Assembly: GCA_033439265.1 (NCBI GenBank)
Contig: JAVTVX010000010.1
Span: 4,836,001-4,900,000, forward strand
DNA length: 64,000 bases
Reading direction: 5' to 3'
From: Dillenia suffruticosa
Lineage: Eukaryota > Streptophyta > Magnoliopsida > Dilleniales > Dilleniaceae
Below, in pieces: positions 51,517 to 62,431 of the stretch; positions within the stretch are counted from its first letter, which is position 1; each line of letters begins with the position of its first letter. Position numbers and translations under genes: made by a program. The notes below the pieces were generated by a model. The model was given only the letters and a program-made list of their open reading frames with translations. It did no database searches and was not told the origin of the DNA.

Positions 51517-54500
51517 TAGTTAAAGTAGCTAATGGTCATATGGTAAAAGATAAAAAGAAAATCAACAAGTTTATTCCCTTGACCAATCATAAATTAGTTA
51601 AAGTAGCTAATGGTCATAAGTTAAAAGTTGAGCACTTAGGAGAAATTGAACTATTTGGGAGAAAGACTAAAGCTTTATATGTTCCAAAGTTCAATTCAAA
51701 CTTACTTTCTATTAGCAAGATAACCAAAGAGCAAGATTGCAAACCTATTTTTGATCCTAACCAAGTAATTTTTCAGGATCGCAAAACGAACAATTTGATT
51801 GGCAAGGGAACTAGGAGGAACAACCTCTATTACTTGGATCAAGAGAACCAAGCTTTTGCTGTCCGAAACATATCCTCCTCTCTATGGCATGAACGTCTAG
51901 GGCATCCAGGAAACCTAGCTTTGAAACGCCTATTTCCGAATAGTGAATTAGAAGATAGGCATTGCAAAGCTTGTGTACTTGGAAAACAAACCAAAGTGTA
52001 TTATCCCATTTCTGAAACAATATATAAAGAGGCTTTTGAATTAGTTCATTCAGATGTTTGGACCTCTCCTTTAGTCTCCCATAATGGTTTTAGATACTTT
52101 GTGACATTCATAGATCACAAAACTAGATACACTTGGGTTTATCTCTTAGTTAACAAATCTGAAGTATTTGAGGCATTCAAGAGCTACTATAGATATATAA
52201 CAAAGCAATTTAATGCTAACCTAAAGATGTTTAGGTCAGATCATGGAGTGGAGTTCACTAGCCTTGAGTTTGAAAAATTTATAGATGAAAAAGGGATCAT
52301 TCATCAAAAGTCTTGTGTGTACACTCCTCAACAAAATGGAATAGCCGAGAGAAAGAATAGGCATCTCTTGGAGACAGCTAGATCTATGATGTTTCACTCA
52401 AACTTACCTAAGGAATATTGGAATGAGGCCACTAAGACCGCTGCTCACCTTATAAACCTCATGCCATCCCAAATCCTAGGAGGAAAGTCACCCCTAGAGC
52501 TACTCCTTGGAAAGAAACCTAGCATTGATCATTTAAGAGTTTTTGGTTGTGTTTGCTATGTCCACATTCCTAGTCATCTTAGGAGCAAACTAGATGCCAA
52601 GGGAAGAAAATGCATCTTTTTAGGATATTCCTCGTTTGAAAAAGGCTATAAATGTTATGATCCTCTAACCAAGAAACTATACACATCCAAGGATGTGATA
52701 TTTGTGGAAAATGAGCCTTACTTTGCAGGTCAAAGAAGAGAAGATCAAACCAAAGAAATCTACCAGCAAGAACAATGGAATGTGATTCTACCAAAAATCA
52801 ATGAAGTTCCTGCCGAAAGCAATGAAGAAACTCACCAAAATGATCCAACTCAAGGGGACCCATCACCCTCTCATTCAGATCATGAAATAGAAGAAGATCA
52901 AGAGGAAGGACACTCAGACTCAGGGGGAGCTCTTGATATGGCCGAAGAGCATGAGGAGCAGTCTATGGATGAACCCCCTCCTCCTCTTCGAAGATGTACA
53001 AGACTTAGACTTCCTCCCTCGGAATGGATCAATAGAAGGGTCTATTTTAACTCCAAGGTGACTACTCATCCAATTTCTCAATACTACTCAATATCTAACA
53101 TGTCTTGCAGTCACCAAAGATTCATCAAGAACATAGACCTTCACCAAGAGCCTAGAACATTTGAGGAGGCAAAGGATCAACCTCATTGGGTTCAAGCAAT
53201 GAAGAATGAGTTGGATGCTTTGGCTAAAAATAACACTTGGGAAGTGACATCTCTACCAAAAGGAAAAAGAGCTGTGGGATGCAAATGGATATTCAAGATC
53301 AAACACAAGAGTGATGGAAGCATAGATAGATTCAAGGCAAGATTGGTGGCCAAGGGCTTCACTCAATCATATGGCATAGACTACAAGGAAACGTTTGCAC
53401 CCGTGGCCAAGATGAACACCATCCGTGTCATTCTCTCTCTTGCTATAAATCACTCATGGCCATTATTTCAAATGGATGTTGCAAAAGCCTTTTTACAAGG
53501 AGATCTGGAAGAAGAGGTGTACATGGAAGTGCCCCCTGGTTTCTCCCATCGTGACAACAAAGTTTGCAAACTAAAGAAGGCAATATATGGCCTCAAGCAA
53601 TCACCTAGAGCATGGTATGGAAAACTTAGCTCTACTCTCCTTGAACATGGTTTTAAGAAATGCGTTAGTGATTCATCCTTATTTGTCAAGAACCTCGGAG
53701 AAAATACCATTATCATTCTTGTTTATGTAGATGATATAATTATAACAGGAAATGATATGAATCACATTAACAAAGTTAGAACTTTTCTTCAAACTAAGTT
53801 TGACATCAAGGATCTAGGGAAACTAAAATACTTCCTAGGGATAGAACTTGCCTATTGTTCCAATGGACTTGTTCTATCACAAAGAAAGTATGCTCTTGAC
53901 CTTTTGCAGGAGACGGGAAAACTAGGTGCCAAACCAGCTTGTAGTCCGGTAAGCACATCCTTAAGTCACAAAGATGATGAGGAGATTTATGAAGATAAGC
54001 AACGATATCAAAGACTTGTTGGAAGATTGATCTACCTAACCATCACTAGACCGGACATCTCTTATGCCGTTGGGCAAGTTAGCCAGCACATGCATCAACC
54101 CAAGAAGAAGCATTGGAGGGCCATTGAAAGAATTCTTCTCTACCTAAAGGGAACTCCAGGAATGGGAATTCAAATGAAGAAGAACGAATCTTCTCAAATC
54201 ATAGGGTTCTGTGATGCAGATTGGGCAGGTGATTCAGAAGATAGGAGATCGACCTCAGGGTATTGCATGTTTGTTGGAGGGAATCTTGTTGCTTGGAAAA
54301 GCAAAAAACAGCATGTGGTATCAAGATCAAGTGCGGAAGCGGAATATAGAGCCATGGCAACCGCTACAAGTGAAGTCGTGTGGTTGAAAGCCTTGATTGA
54401 AGAATTAGGGTTCATAGTCCCTACTCCAATCTCCCTACACTGTGATAACCAATCAGCCATTCACATCGCCTCAAACCCGGTTTTTCATGAAAGGACAAAG

Positions 54501-54707
54501 CACATTGAGGTGGATTGTCACTTTGTGAGGCAAAAGGTTGAGGAGAAGCTCATCACTCCAAGAATCACTAAAAGCGATGATCAAATTGCCGACATCCTCA
54601 CCAAGCCTGGGACCGCCAATCATATTCAAAAAAACCTGGTCAAGTTAGGTGTTTTAGATACATACACACCCAACTTGAGGGGGAGTGTTGAAATAAAAGA
54701 GAATTAA
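51517..54707 (+). pseudogene. copia pol, subfamily C (no gag)
   Basis: Protease-proximal region, pre-integrase finger, integrase (SDVWTSP, QQNGIAERKN), RT (YVDDIIITG) and RNase H in one open frame of more than 1000 codons. It lacks gag, the knuckle and the protease DSG. Nearly identical to copies 1 and 3 over the shared part. The frame runs back into the LTR, but that reading start is accidental. Confidence 0.87.
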
Positions 54708-55039
54708 GTGTAGTTAGCATAGGCCCCATTTCAAGCCAAGTTTAAGCCCACCCATGAGATGTATTTGGCCCGTTCCTTATGAGTTTTTTAGTCCTTAAAA
54801 ATGGCTGTTATACAGTGATTTTGGGGACAGAAATCTGTCCCCAATGTTCCCCAACGGATCCTTGAGTGTTTGGGGTCTTTTTCACTCTCTTTCTCATGTA
54901 ATAATCTCTATAAATAGGAGCTTGTATGGGATGTTCTATCCATGAAAAAAACAATGCTCTCATTGTGCACTCTTTCTTCAAATAAAGATCTTTAAGTTTT
55001 CATTCAATCCTAGTTGCTTGATAGCTTGAAATCTCAACA
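54686..55039 (+). repeat. 3' LTR, subfamily C, shortened
   Basis: 354 bp with both C LTR ends. Its right part (54848-55039) is the same as 1191-1382, and the D sequence that follows is the same as 1383 onward. Confidence 0.87.
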
Positions 55040-55040
55040 A

Positions 55041-55706
55041 ATTAGTCAACATATGCATTCTCCAAAGATGGGTCATTGGAGAGCAGTTGAGCGCATCCTT
55101 CACTACATCAAGAAATCACCAGGACTAGGTATTTGGATGAAGAACAATGGAAGCTCCCAAATTGAAGGCTTTTGCGATGCAGATTGGGCGAGCGATTCAA
55201 AGGATAGAAGATCTACCACCGGGTACTGCATGTTCGTAGGAGGCAACTTGGTAGCATGGAAGAGCAAAAAACAACATGTGGTGTCAAGATCGAGTGCAGA
55301 GGCTGAGTATAGAGCAATGGCGTCAGCAGCCAGTGAGATTGTATGGTTGAAGGCTCTAGTAGAGGAATTAGGGTTCAATGTTTCTACACCAATCAACTTG
55401 CATTGTGACAATCAATCGGCAATTCATATTGCATCCAATCCGGTCTTCCATGAAAGGACTAAACACATAGAAGTTGATTGTCACTTCATTCGACAAAAGG
55501 TGGAAGAAAAGCTTATAGCCACTCCCTACATCAAAGGAAAAGAGCAACTAGCTGATATCTTCACAAAAGGGGGAACTGCAATGCATCTTCAAGAAATCAT
55601 GAACAAGTTGGGCACTATCGATATCTACGCACCCAACTTGAGGGGGAGTGTTGAAAAGAAGGATAACTTAACCCATCTTCATCACCAACCAAGTGCATCT
55701 ACTTAG
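55041..55706 (+). CDS. copia Pol RNase H fragment, subfamily D
   Basis: The same fragment as 1384-2049: open, RNase H only, ending 58 bases inside the LTR. Motifs CDADWAS, SSAEAEYRAM, HCDNQSAI. A relic without the rest of the polyprotein. Confidence 0.83.
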   Translation: MSQHMHSPKMGHWRAVERILHYIKKSPGLGIWMKNNGSSQIEGFCDADWASDSKDRRSTTGYCMFVGGNLVAWKSKKQHVVSRSSAEAEYRAMASAASEIVWLKALVEELGFNVSTPINLHCDNQSAIHIASNPVFHERTKHIEVDCHFIRQKVEEKLIATPYIKGKEQLADIFTKGGTAMHLQEIMNKLGTIDIYAPNLRGSVEKKDNLTHLHHQPSAST

Positions 55707-56097
55707 AAGTCCAAAAATCAGCATGCATTGTCCAGCAAGCATGGCCCATTTGGGCAGCCTAAACCAACCCAAAATACATTCAAAAATAGGCCCAAGGAAG
55801 CCCAAAAGTTTGGAGAAAAGTCTAGGAAGCAAACCCAAAAAGCTAGGGGCAGTTTGGGCAGCATATATTTCAACAGTCAAAAAACTAGCTGTTGGAATTC
55901 CTTGGGGTTTGAGCTCCAACGGGAATATCACTTTCTACTGGCTATTTTTCCCTTTTCTCTATAAATAGAGCCTCATTGTATCTCCAAAAACTATGAGAAA
56001 AATGCTCTCAAATCTGTCCATGTATGCTCTCATTCTTCTTCAATAAAATTCAGAAGTATTCTTCATTTCTTGTGCTCTATTTTTTGATATTTCAACA
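55649..56097 (+). repeat. 3' LTR, subfamily D (449 bp)
   Basis: The same as 1992-2440; ends GATATTTCAACA before CAAAT. Confidence 0.87.
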
Positions 56098-56826
56098 CAA
56101 ATCACTACCTGTGATGATAATGTCATCTACATAAACTAGTGCTATTGTGATATAATCATTAGTTTTTCTAATAAAGAGAGATGAATCACTATTGCATTTA
56201 TGAAATCCATGACTAAGGAAAATATGACTTAACTTTGCATACCAAGCTCTTGGAGATTGTTTGAGACCATAAATTGCCTTATGAAGTTTGCATGCATTTC
56301 CTCCTTGAGATTGAAGACCCATTGGTATTTGCATGTAGACTTCTTCTTCTAGATCTCCTTGGAGAAAAGCATTTGCTACATCCATTTGAAATAGGCTCCA
56401 ACCGTGGTTCACCGCAAGGGATAAGAGGACTCTAATAGTATTCATTTTTGCAACTGGAGCATAGGTCTCCTTATAATCAATCCCATATGCTTGAGTATAC
56501 CCTTTGGCTACTAGTCTTGCTTTGAATCGCTCAATTGATCCATCGCTTTTGTGCTTGATTTTGTATACCCATTTACATCCTACGGCTTTCTTCCCTTTTG
56601 GTAGTGAAGTGATTTCCCATGTCCCATTCTTTGATAGAGCTTTTAGTTCCTCCTCCATTGTTTTTCTCCATCTTGGATCCTTTGATGCCTCCTCAAATGA
56701 CGTTGGTTCCACTTCTTTATCTAGATTACTCAAGAAAGCTTGGTGGTCCAAGGAAACATGTGAGGTGGTATAATAATCATAAATAGGATGGGAGGTTACC
56801 TTAGAGTTATAGAATACCCTTCGATT
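56098..56826 (-). pseudogene. copia RT fragment, subfamily B (second copy)
   Basis: Duplicate of 2441-3169: minus-strand B RT from the NRRVFYNSK linker to YVDDIIITG, bounded by a D LTR and a C LTR. It begins with CAAAT, the same bases that end the B relic at 18231. Confidence 0.85.
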
Positions 56827-57282
56827 TGTTGAAATAAAAGAGAATTAAGTGTAGTTAGCATAGGCCCCATTTCAAGCCAAGTTTAAGCCCATCCATGAGA
56901 TGTATTTGGCCCGTTCCTTATGAGTTTTTTAGTCCTCAAAAATGGCATTGTTAAGCCCCTAAAAGAAGCCCAAAATGGGCCCTAAAAAGGGCAAAACGGC
57001 TAGTTCTTTTGAACTAGCCGTTGCACTGTATAACAGCCATAAAAATGGCTGTTATACAGTGATTTTGGGGACAGAAATCTGTCCCCAATGTTCCCCAACG
57101 GATCCTTGAGTGTTTGGGCTCTTTTTCCCTCTCTTTCTCATGTAATAATCTCTATAAATAGGAGCTTGTATGGGATGTTCTATCCATGAAAAAACAATGC
57201 TCTCATTGTGCACTCTTTCTTCAAATAAAGATCTTTAAGTTTTCATTCAATCCTAGTTGCTTGATAGCTTGAAATCTCAACA
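56827..57282 (+). repeat. 5' LTR, subfamily C (456 bp)
   Basis: Matches 3170-3625 with very few differences. Three hairpins at about 56995-57088, TATA box near 57154. Confidence 0.92.
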
Positions 57283-60200
57283 TGGTATCAGAGCAGGCAA
57301 CGATACCTTCCTCTTCCGGTCTTAATGACCCTCCACCACAAATTAGCACCTCAATGTTCACCTCCTTACTTCTAGATTCAACAAACTACAATGCTTGGCA
57401 AGATACCATCAAGAGGTCCCTAAACTTCTACAACCTTGAAAATCACATCTTTGAAGAACCTCTTGATGAAGCCAATCCATTATTCAGAGTATGGAAGAAG
57501 AAAGACGATCAAGTGGTGGTGCTCCTTCAAATGTCTCTTGACAAAACTCACAAGGCTATGGTCACATGTATTCCAAACGCAAGAGCATTATGGGAGCAAA
57601 TGCAATCATTATATGGTCAAGAATCCAACACCGGAAGAATCTTTGAGCTGAAAAAGAAGATCTTCAAAATTCAAAAAGGAGGTAAATCCTTACCCGAATA
57701 CTTTGGGGAATATAGGGATCTATGGAATGAACTCAATCTCTTAAGGCCTCCTACTATAAATCTCAAGACCATTCTTCAAAGGAACGATGAAGATATGACC
57801 TTTGGTCTACTCATGGGTCTTGGAGATGAATATGCTCCAATTCGACAAGAGATTCTTCGAATGAAGGTCTTTCCTTCATTTCAAGAAGTCCAATTCATGG
57901 TGCAAAGAACCGAGACTAGCTTAAGGCTTGAAGAATCTACCAAGCTTAAATTCGACTCTCAAGCCTTCCAAGCTGTCCATGAAGAGCATCCGGCCAACAA
58001 CACTCAAAACTTTGCAAAAAGAGACATCTGCCCACATTGCAAGAAGTCCGGCCATAAGAAAGAAAAATGCTGGTTCCTACACCCACATTTGAGGCCGAAA
58101 TATGCTAGGAAAAATCCGGAATCATCTTCAAATGCTCAACAAGTGTCTCAAGTGGCAGCACTCGAATCCAAGATGGAGGAGATGCATAAGGAATTCAAAC
58201 GACTTGTTGGGCAGATTAGTCACCATTCTGGTAATTCCTTATCTTCATCTATTTCCAATTCTTGGCTCATAGATTCCGAATGTGACGATCATATGGTAAA
58301 AGATAAAAAGAAAATCAACAAGTTTATTCCCTTGACCAATCATAAATTAGTTAAAGTAGCTAATGGTCATAAGTTAAAAGTTGAGCACTTAGGAGAAATT
58401 GAACTATTTGGGAGAAAGACTAAAGCTTTATATGTTCCAAAGTTCAATTCAAACTTACTTTCTATTAGCAAGATAACCAAAGAGCAAGATTGCAAAGCTA
58501 TTTTTGATCCTAACCAAGTAATTTTTCAGGATCGCAAAACGAACAATTTGATTGGCAAGGGAACTAGGAGGAACAACCTCTATTACTTGGATCAAGAGAA
58601 CCAAGCTTTTGCTGTCCGAAACATATCCTCCTCTCTATGGCATGAACGTCTAGGGCATCCAGGAAACCTAGCTTTGAAACGCCTATTTCCGAATAGTGAA
58701 TTAGAAGATAGGCATTGCAAAGCTTGTGTACTTGGAAAACAAACCAAAGTGTATTATCCCATTTCTGAAACAATATATAGAGAGGCTTTTGAATTAGTTC
58801 ATTCAGATGTTTGGACCTCTCCTTTAGTCTCCCATAATGGTTTTAGATACTTTGTGACATTCATAGATCACAAAACTAGATACACTTGGGTTTATCTCTT
58901 AGTAAACAAATCTGAAGTATTTGAGGCATTCAAGAGCTACTATAGATATATAACAAAGCAATTTAATGCTAACCTAAAGATGTTTAGGTCAGATCATGGA
59001 GGGGAGTTCACTAGCCTTGAGTTTGAAAAATTTCTAGATGAAAAAGGGATCATTCATCAAAAGTCTTGTGTGTACACTCCTCAACAAAATGGAATAGCCG
59101 AGAGAAAGAATAGGCATCTCTTGGAGACAGCTAGATCTATGATGTTTCACTCAAACTTACCTAAGGAATATTGGAATGAGGCCATTAAGACCGCTGCTCA
59201 CCTTATAAACCTCATGCCATCCCAAATCCTAGGAGGAAAGTCACCCCTAGAGCTACTCCTTGGAAAGAAACCTAGTATTGATCATTTAAAAGTTTTTGGT
59301 TGTGTTTGCTATGTCCACATTCCTAGTCATCTTAGGAGCAAACTAGATGCCAAGGGAAGAAAATGCATCTTTTTAGGATATTCCTCGTTTGAAAAAGGCT
59401 ATAAATGTTATGATCCTCTAACCAAGAAACTATACACATCCAAGGATGTGATATTTGTGGAAAATGAGCCTTACTTTGCAGGTCAAAGAAGAGAAGATCA
59501 AACCAAAGAAATCTACCAGCAAGAACAATGGAATGTGATTCTACCAAAAATCAATGAAGTTCCTGCCGAAAGCAATGAAGAAACTCACCAAAATGATCCA
59601 ACTCAAGGGGACCCATCACCCTCTCATTCAGATCATGAAATAGAAGAAGATCAAGAGGAAGGACACTCAGACTCAGGGGGAGCTCTTGATATGGCCGAAG
59701 AGCATGAGGAGCAGTCTATGGATGAACCCCCTCCTCCTCTTCGAAGATCTACAAGACTTAGACTTCCTCCCTCGGAATGGATCAATAGAAGGGTCTATTT
59801 TAACTCCAAGGTGACTACTCATCCAATTTCTCAATACTACTCAATATCTAACATGTCTTGCAGTCACCAAAGATTCATCAAGAACATAGACCTTCACCAA
59901 GAGCCTAGAACATTTGAGGAGGCAAAGGATCAACCTCATTGGGTTCAAGCAATGAAGAATGAGTTGGATGCTTTGGCTAAAAATAACACTTGGGAAGTGA
60001 CATCTCTACCAAAAGGAAAAAGAGCTGTGGGATGCAAATGGATATTCAAGATCAAACACAAGAGTGATGGAAGCATAGATAGATTCAAGGCAAGATTGGT
60101 GGCCAAGGGCTTCACTCAATCATATGGCATAGACTACAAGGAAACGTTTGCACCCGTGGCCAAGATGAACACCATCCGTGTCCTTCTCTCTCTTGCTATA

Positions 60201-61460
60201 AATCACTCATGGCCATTATTTCAAATGGATGTTGCAAACGCCTTGTTACAAGGAGATCTGGAAGAAGAGGTGTACATGGAAGTGCCCCCTGGTTTCTCCC
60301 ATCGTGACAACAAAGTTTGCAAACTAAAGAAGGCAATATATGGCCTCAAGCAATCACCTAGAGCATGGTATGGAAAACTTAGCTCTACTCTCCTTGAACA
60401 TGGTTTTAAGAAATGCGTTAGTGATTCATCCTTATTTGTTAAGAACCTAGGAGAAAATACCATTATCATTCTTGTTTATGTAGATGATATAATTATAACA
60501 GGAAATGATATGAATCACATTAACAAAGTTAGAACTTTTCTTCAAACTAAGTTTGACATCAAGGATCTAGGGAAACTAAAATACTTCCTAGGGATAGAAC
60601 TTGCCTATTGTTCCAATGGACTTGTTCTATCACAAAGAAAGTATGCTCTTGACCTTTTGCAGGAGACGGGAAAACTAGGTGCCAAACCAGCTTGTAGTCC
60701 GGTAAGCACATCCTTAAGTCACAAAGATGATGAGGAGATTTATGAAGATAAGCAACGATATCAAAGACTTGTTGGAAGATTGATCTACCTAACCATCACT
60801 AGACCGGACATCTCTTATGCCGTTGGGCAAGTTAGCCAGCACATGCATCAACCCAAGAAGAAGCATTGGAGGGCCATTGAAAGAATTCTTCTCTACCTAA
60901 AGGGAACTCCAGGAATGGGAATTCAAATGAAGAAGAACGAATCTTCTCAAATCATAGGGTTCTGTGATGCAGATTGGGCAGGTGATTCAGAAGATAGGAG
61001 ATCGACCTCAGGGTATTGCATGTTTGTTGGAGGGAATCTTGTTGCTTGGAAAAGCAAAAAACAGCATGTGGTATCAAGATCAAGTGCGGAAGCGGAATAT
61101 AGAGCCATGGCAACCGCTACAAGTGAAGTCGTGTGGTTGAAAGCCTTGATTGAAGAATTAGGGTTCATAGTCCCTACTCCAATCTCCCTACACTGTGATA
61201 ACCAATCAGCCATTCACATCGCCTCAAACCCGGTTTTTCATGAAAGGACAAAGCACATTGAGGTGGATTGTCACTTTGTGAGGCAAAAGGTTGAGGAGAA
61301 GCTCATCACTCCAAGATTCACTAAAAGCGATGATCAAATTGCCGACATCCTCACCAAGCCTGGGACCGCCAATCATATTCAAAAAAACCTGGTCAAGTTA
61401 GGTGTTTTAGATACATACACACCCAACTTGAGGGGGAGTGTTGAAATAAAAGAGAATTAA
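57282..61460 (+). CDS. copia gag-pol polyprotein, subfamily C (copy 3)
   Basis: A 1392-residue polyprotein that differs from the one at 3625-7803 at three residues by my comparison. It has the same domain order: gag, CCHC knuckle, protease, pre-integrase finger, integrase, RT with YVDDIIITG, RNase H. The start is at the LTR/primer-site ATG and the stop is inside the 3' LTR. Open throughout. Such closeness over 4.2 kb, with matching flanks, favours a recent segmental duplication over two separate insertions. Confidence 0.9.
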   Translation: MVSEQATIPSSSGLNDPPPQISTSMFTSLLLDSTNYNAWQDTIKRSLNFYNLENHIFEEPLDEANPLFRVWKKKDDQVVVLLQMSLDKTHKAMVTCIPNARALWEQMQSLYGQESNTGRIFELKKKIFKIQKGGKSLPEYFGEYRDLWNELNLLRPPTINLKTILQRNDEDMTFGLLMGLGDEYAPIRQEILRMKVFPSFQEVQFMVQRTETSLRLEESTKLKFDSQAFQAVHEEHPANNTQNFAKRDICPHCKKSGHKKEKCWFLHPHLRPKYARKNPESSSNAQQVSQVAALESKMEEMHKEFKRLVGQISHHSGNSLSSSISNSWLIDSECDDHMVKDKKKINKFIPLTNHKLVKVANGHKLKVEHLGEIELFGRKTKALYVPKFNSNLLSISKITKEQDCKAIFDPNQVIFQDRKTNNLIGKGTRRNNLYYLDQENQAFAVRNISSSLWHERLGHPGNLALKRLFPNSELEDRHCKACVLGKQTKVYYPISETIYREAFELVHSDVWTSPLVSHNGFRYFVTFIDHKTRYTWVYLLVNKSEVFEAFKSYYRYITKQFNANLKMFRSDHGGEFTSLEFEKFLDEKGIIHQKSCVYTPQQNGIAERKNRHLLETARSMMFHSNLPKEYWNEAIKTAAHLINLMPSQILGGKSPLELLLGKKPSIDHLKVFGCVCYVHIPSHLRSKLDAKGRKCIFLGYSSFEKGYKCYDPLTKKLYTSKDVIFVENEPYFAGQRREDQTKEIYQQEQWNVILPKINEVPAESNEETHQNDPTQGDPSPSHSDHEIEEDQEEGHSDSGGALDMAEEHEEQSMDEPPPPLRRSTRLRLPPSEWINRRVYFNSKVTTHPISQYYSISNMSCSHQRFIKNIDLHQEPRTFEEAKDQPHWVQAMKNELDALAKNNTWEVTSLPKGKRAVGCKWIFKIKHKSDGSIDRFKARLVAKGFTQSYGIDYKETFAPVAKMNTIRVLLSLAINHSWPLFQMDVANALLQGDLEEEVYMEVPPGFSHRDNKVCKLKKAIYGLKQSPRAWYGKLSSTLLEHGFKKCVSDSSLFVKNLGENTIIILVYVDDIIITGNDMNHINKVRTFLQTKFDIKDLGKLKYFLGIELAYCSNGLVLSQRKYALDLLQETGKLGAKPACSPVSTSLSHKDDEEIYEDKQRYQRLVGRLIYLTITRPDISYAVGQVSQHMHQPKKKHWRAIERILLYLKGTPGMGIQMKKNESSQIIGFCDADWAGDSEDRRSTSGYCMFVGGNLVAWKSKKQHVVSRSSAEAEYRAMATATSEVVWLKALIEELGFIVPTPISLHCDNQSAIHIASNPVFHERTKHIEVDCHFVRQKVEEKLITPRFTKSDDQIADILTKPGTANHIQKNLVKLGVLDTYTPNLRGSVEIKEN

Positions 61461-61838
61461 GTGTAGTTAGCATAGGCCCCATTTCAAGCCAAGTTTAAGC
61501 CCATCCATGAGATGTATTTGGCCCGTTCCTTATGAGTTTTTTAGTCCTCAAAAATGGCATTGTTAAGCCCCTAAAAGAAGCCCAAAATGGGCCCTAAAAA
61601 GGGCAAAACGGCTAGTTCTTTTGAACTAGCCGTTGCACTGTATAACAGCCATAAAAATGGCTGTTATACAGTGATTTTGGGGACAGAAATCTGTCCCCAA
61701 TGTTCCCCAACGGATCCTTGAGTGTTTGGGGTCTTTTTCCCTCTCTTTCTCATGTAATAATCTCTATAAATAGGAGCTTGTATGGGATGTTCTATCCATG
61801 AAAAAACAATGCTCTCATTGTGCACTCTTTCTTCAAAT
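61439..61838 (+). repeat. 3' LTR, subfamily C, right end absent
   Basis: Starts TGTTGAAATAAAAGAG after the purine tract and stops at CTTTCTTCAAAT, where unrelated copia coding sequence begins. Confidence 0.88.
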
Positions 61839-61871
61839 GCATTTGATTTAGTGCATTTTGATGTTTGGACT
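61839..61871 (+). pseudogene. copia integrase sliver
   Basis: 33 bp resembling the start of the copia integrase core (the bases coding FDLVHSDVWT in B and D elements, for example near 8693-8730). It lies between a C LTR and a Ty3 LTR, and its last five bases, GGACT, would be the left target flank of the Ty3 element. Too short to place in a subfamily. Confidence 0.55.
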
Positions 61872-62393
61872 TGATGTGAACCCGTTGGGTATAAAAACTC
61901 TAAAACCCACGAACAAGTTAATTTAGCCCAAAAATCGTTCCAACGAATTATTTGAACCGGTGGAATTTAAAACCTCAACCCTTGCCCTAAAGGAGGAAGA
62001 ACCTAAGGTATATGACCTTAGACCCGTTTCTCACTAGATCAAGAACCTTGGTGTAAAGATGGAATGAATGACGCCACAATCTAGATGGTTCGAAACCTAG
62101 ATTGATAAGTCAAAGAACTAAACAAGACTCATATCTTGAATAAGTTCAAAGTTCTTAAGAGAACAAGACCTGTGTGAAGAATTCTCACAATTTATTAATT
62201 CTCTCCAAAGTGTTATTTTACATAATGTATAATGACCTATTTATAGTTTAAAGGTAAAACATAATTGACAACTAAAAATTTAGTAACTCTCTAAACAATA
62301 AAGAATTAGGAAACTAAAAATTACAAAAAAATAAGAATTAGGAAACTAAATAAATCAAACTACTTTAACCAAGTTTTGCTACTATTTTCTTCA
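61872..62393 (-). repeat. probable 3' LTR of the Ty3 element (about 522 bp)
   Basis: On the minus strand it would start TGAAGAAAATAGTAGC and end GGTTCACATCA, so it has TG...CA ends. It contains a TATA-like CTATAAATAGG (plus strand CTATTTATAG near 62238) and is followed by a purine-rich stretch on the minus strand (62394-62410). A 14-base word, GAATTAGGAAACTA, occurs twice (about 62304 and 62336). The second LTR is outside the window, so the edges are inferred. Confidence 0.65.
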
Positions 62394-62431
62394 TTTTCGT
62401 CCTCCCTTGGTTTTGGGCAGTTTTGGGCATT

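Larger units (their letters stand above)
51137..55039 (+). mobile_element. Ty1/copia subfamily C, copy 2, without gag
   Basis: Plus-strand C element whose 5' LTR (from 51137) runs into protease-region coding near 51517, so gag and the primer site are absent; it is broken. The rest of pol is open to 54707, and the 3' LTR is 54686-55039 (354 bp, shortened). The left flank is minus-strand D protease-region sequence (GTAAC); the right flank is plus-strand D RNase H sequence (AATTA). They do not match, so its two ends come from different insertion events or were exchanged. Confidence 0.88.
55040..56097 (+). mobile_element. Ty1/copia subfamily D, 3' end (second copy)
   Basis: Duplicate of 1383-2440 at a constant offset of 53657: RNase H, polypurine tract and a 449-bp LTR (55649-56097). 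The right flank CAAAT continues into B. By position it could be the real 3' half of the D insertion that begins at 18232. Confidence 0.87.
56827..61838 (+). mobile_element. Ty1/copia subfamily C, copy 3
   Basis: Plus-strand C element with a 456-bp 5' LTR (56827-57282), primer site, an uninterrupted gag-pol frame and a 3' LTR (61439-61838) that lacks its last 56 or so bases. The two LTRs differ by about one base by eye over the shared part. It is the partner of copy 1 in the 6.7-kb duplication. The left flank is B (CGATT); the right edge is a 33-bp copia sliver. Confidence 0.92.

Noticed and set aside
61872-62393. A host intergenic region or promoter
   Set aside because: It has TG...CA ends, a TATA box in the right orientation and a purine-rich tract next to Ty3 integrase, so an LTR explains it better.
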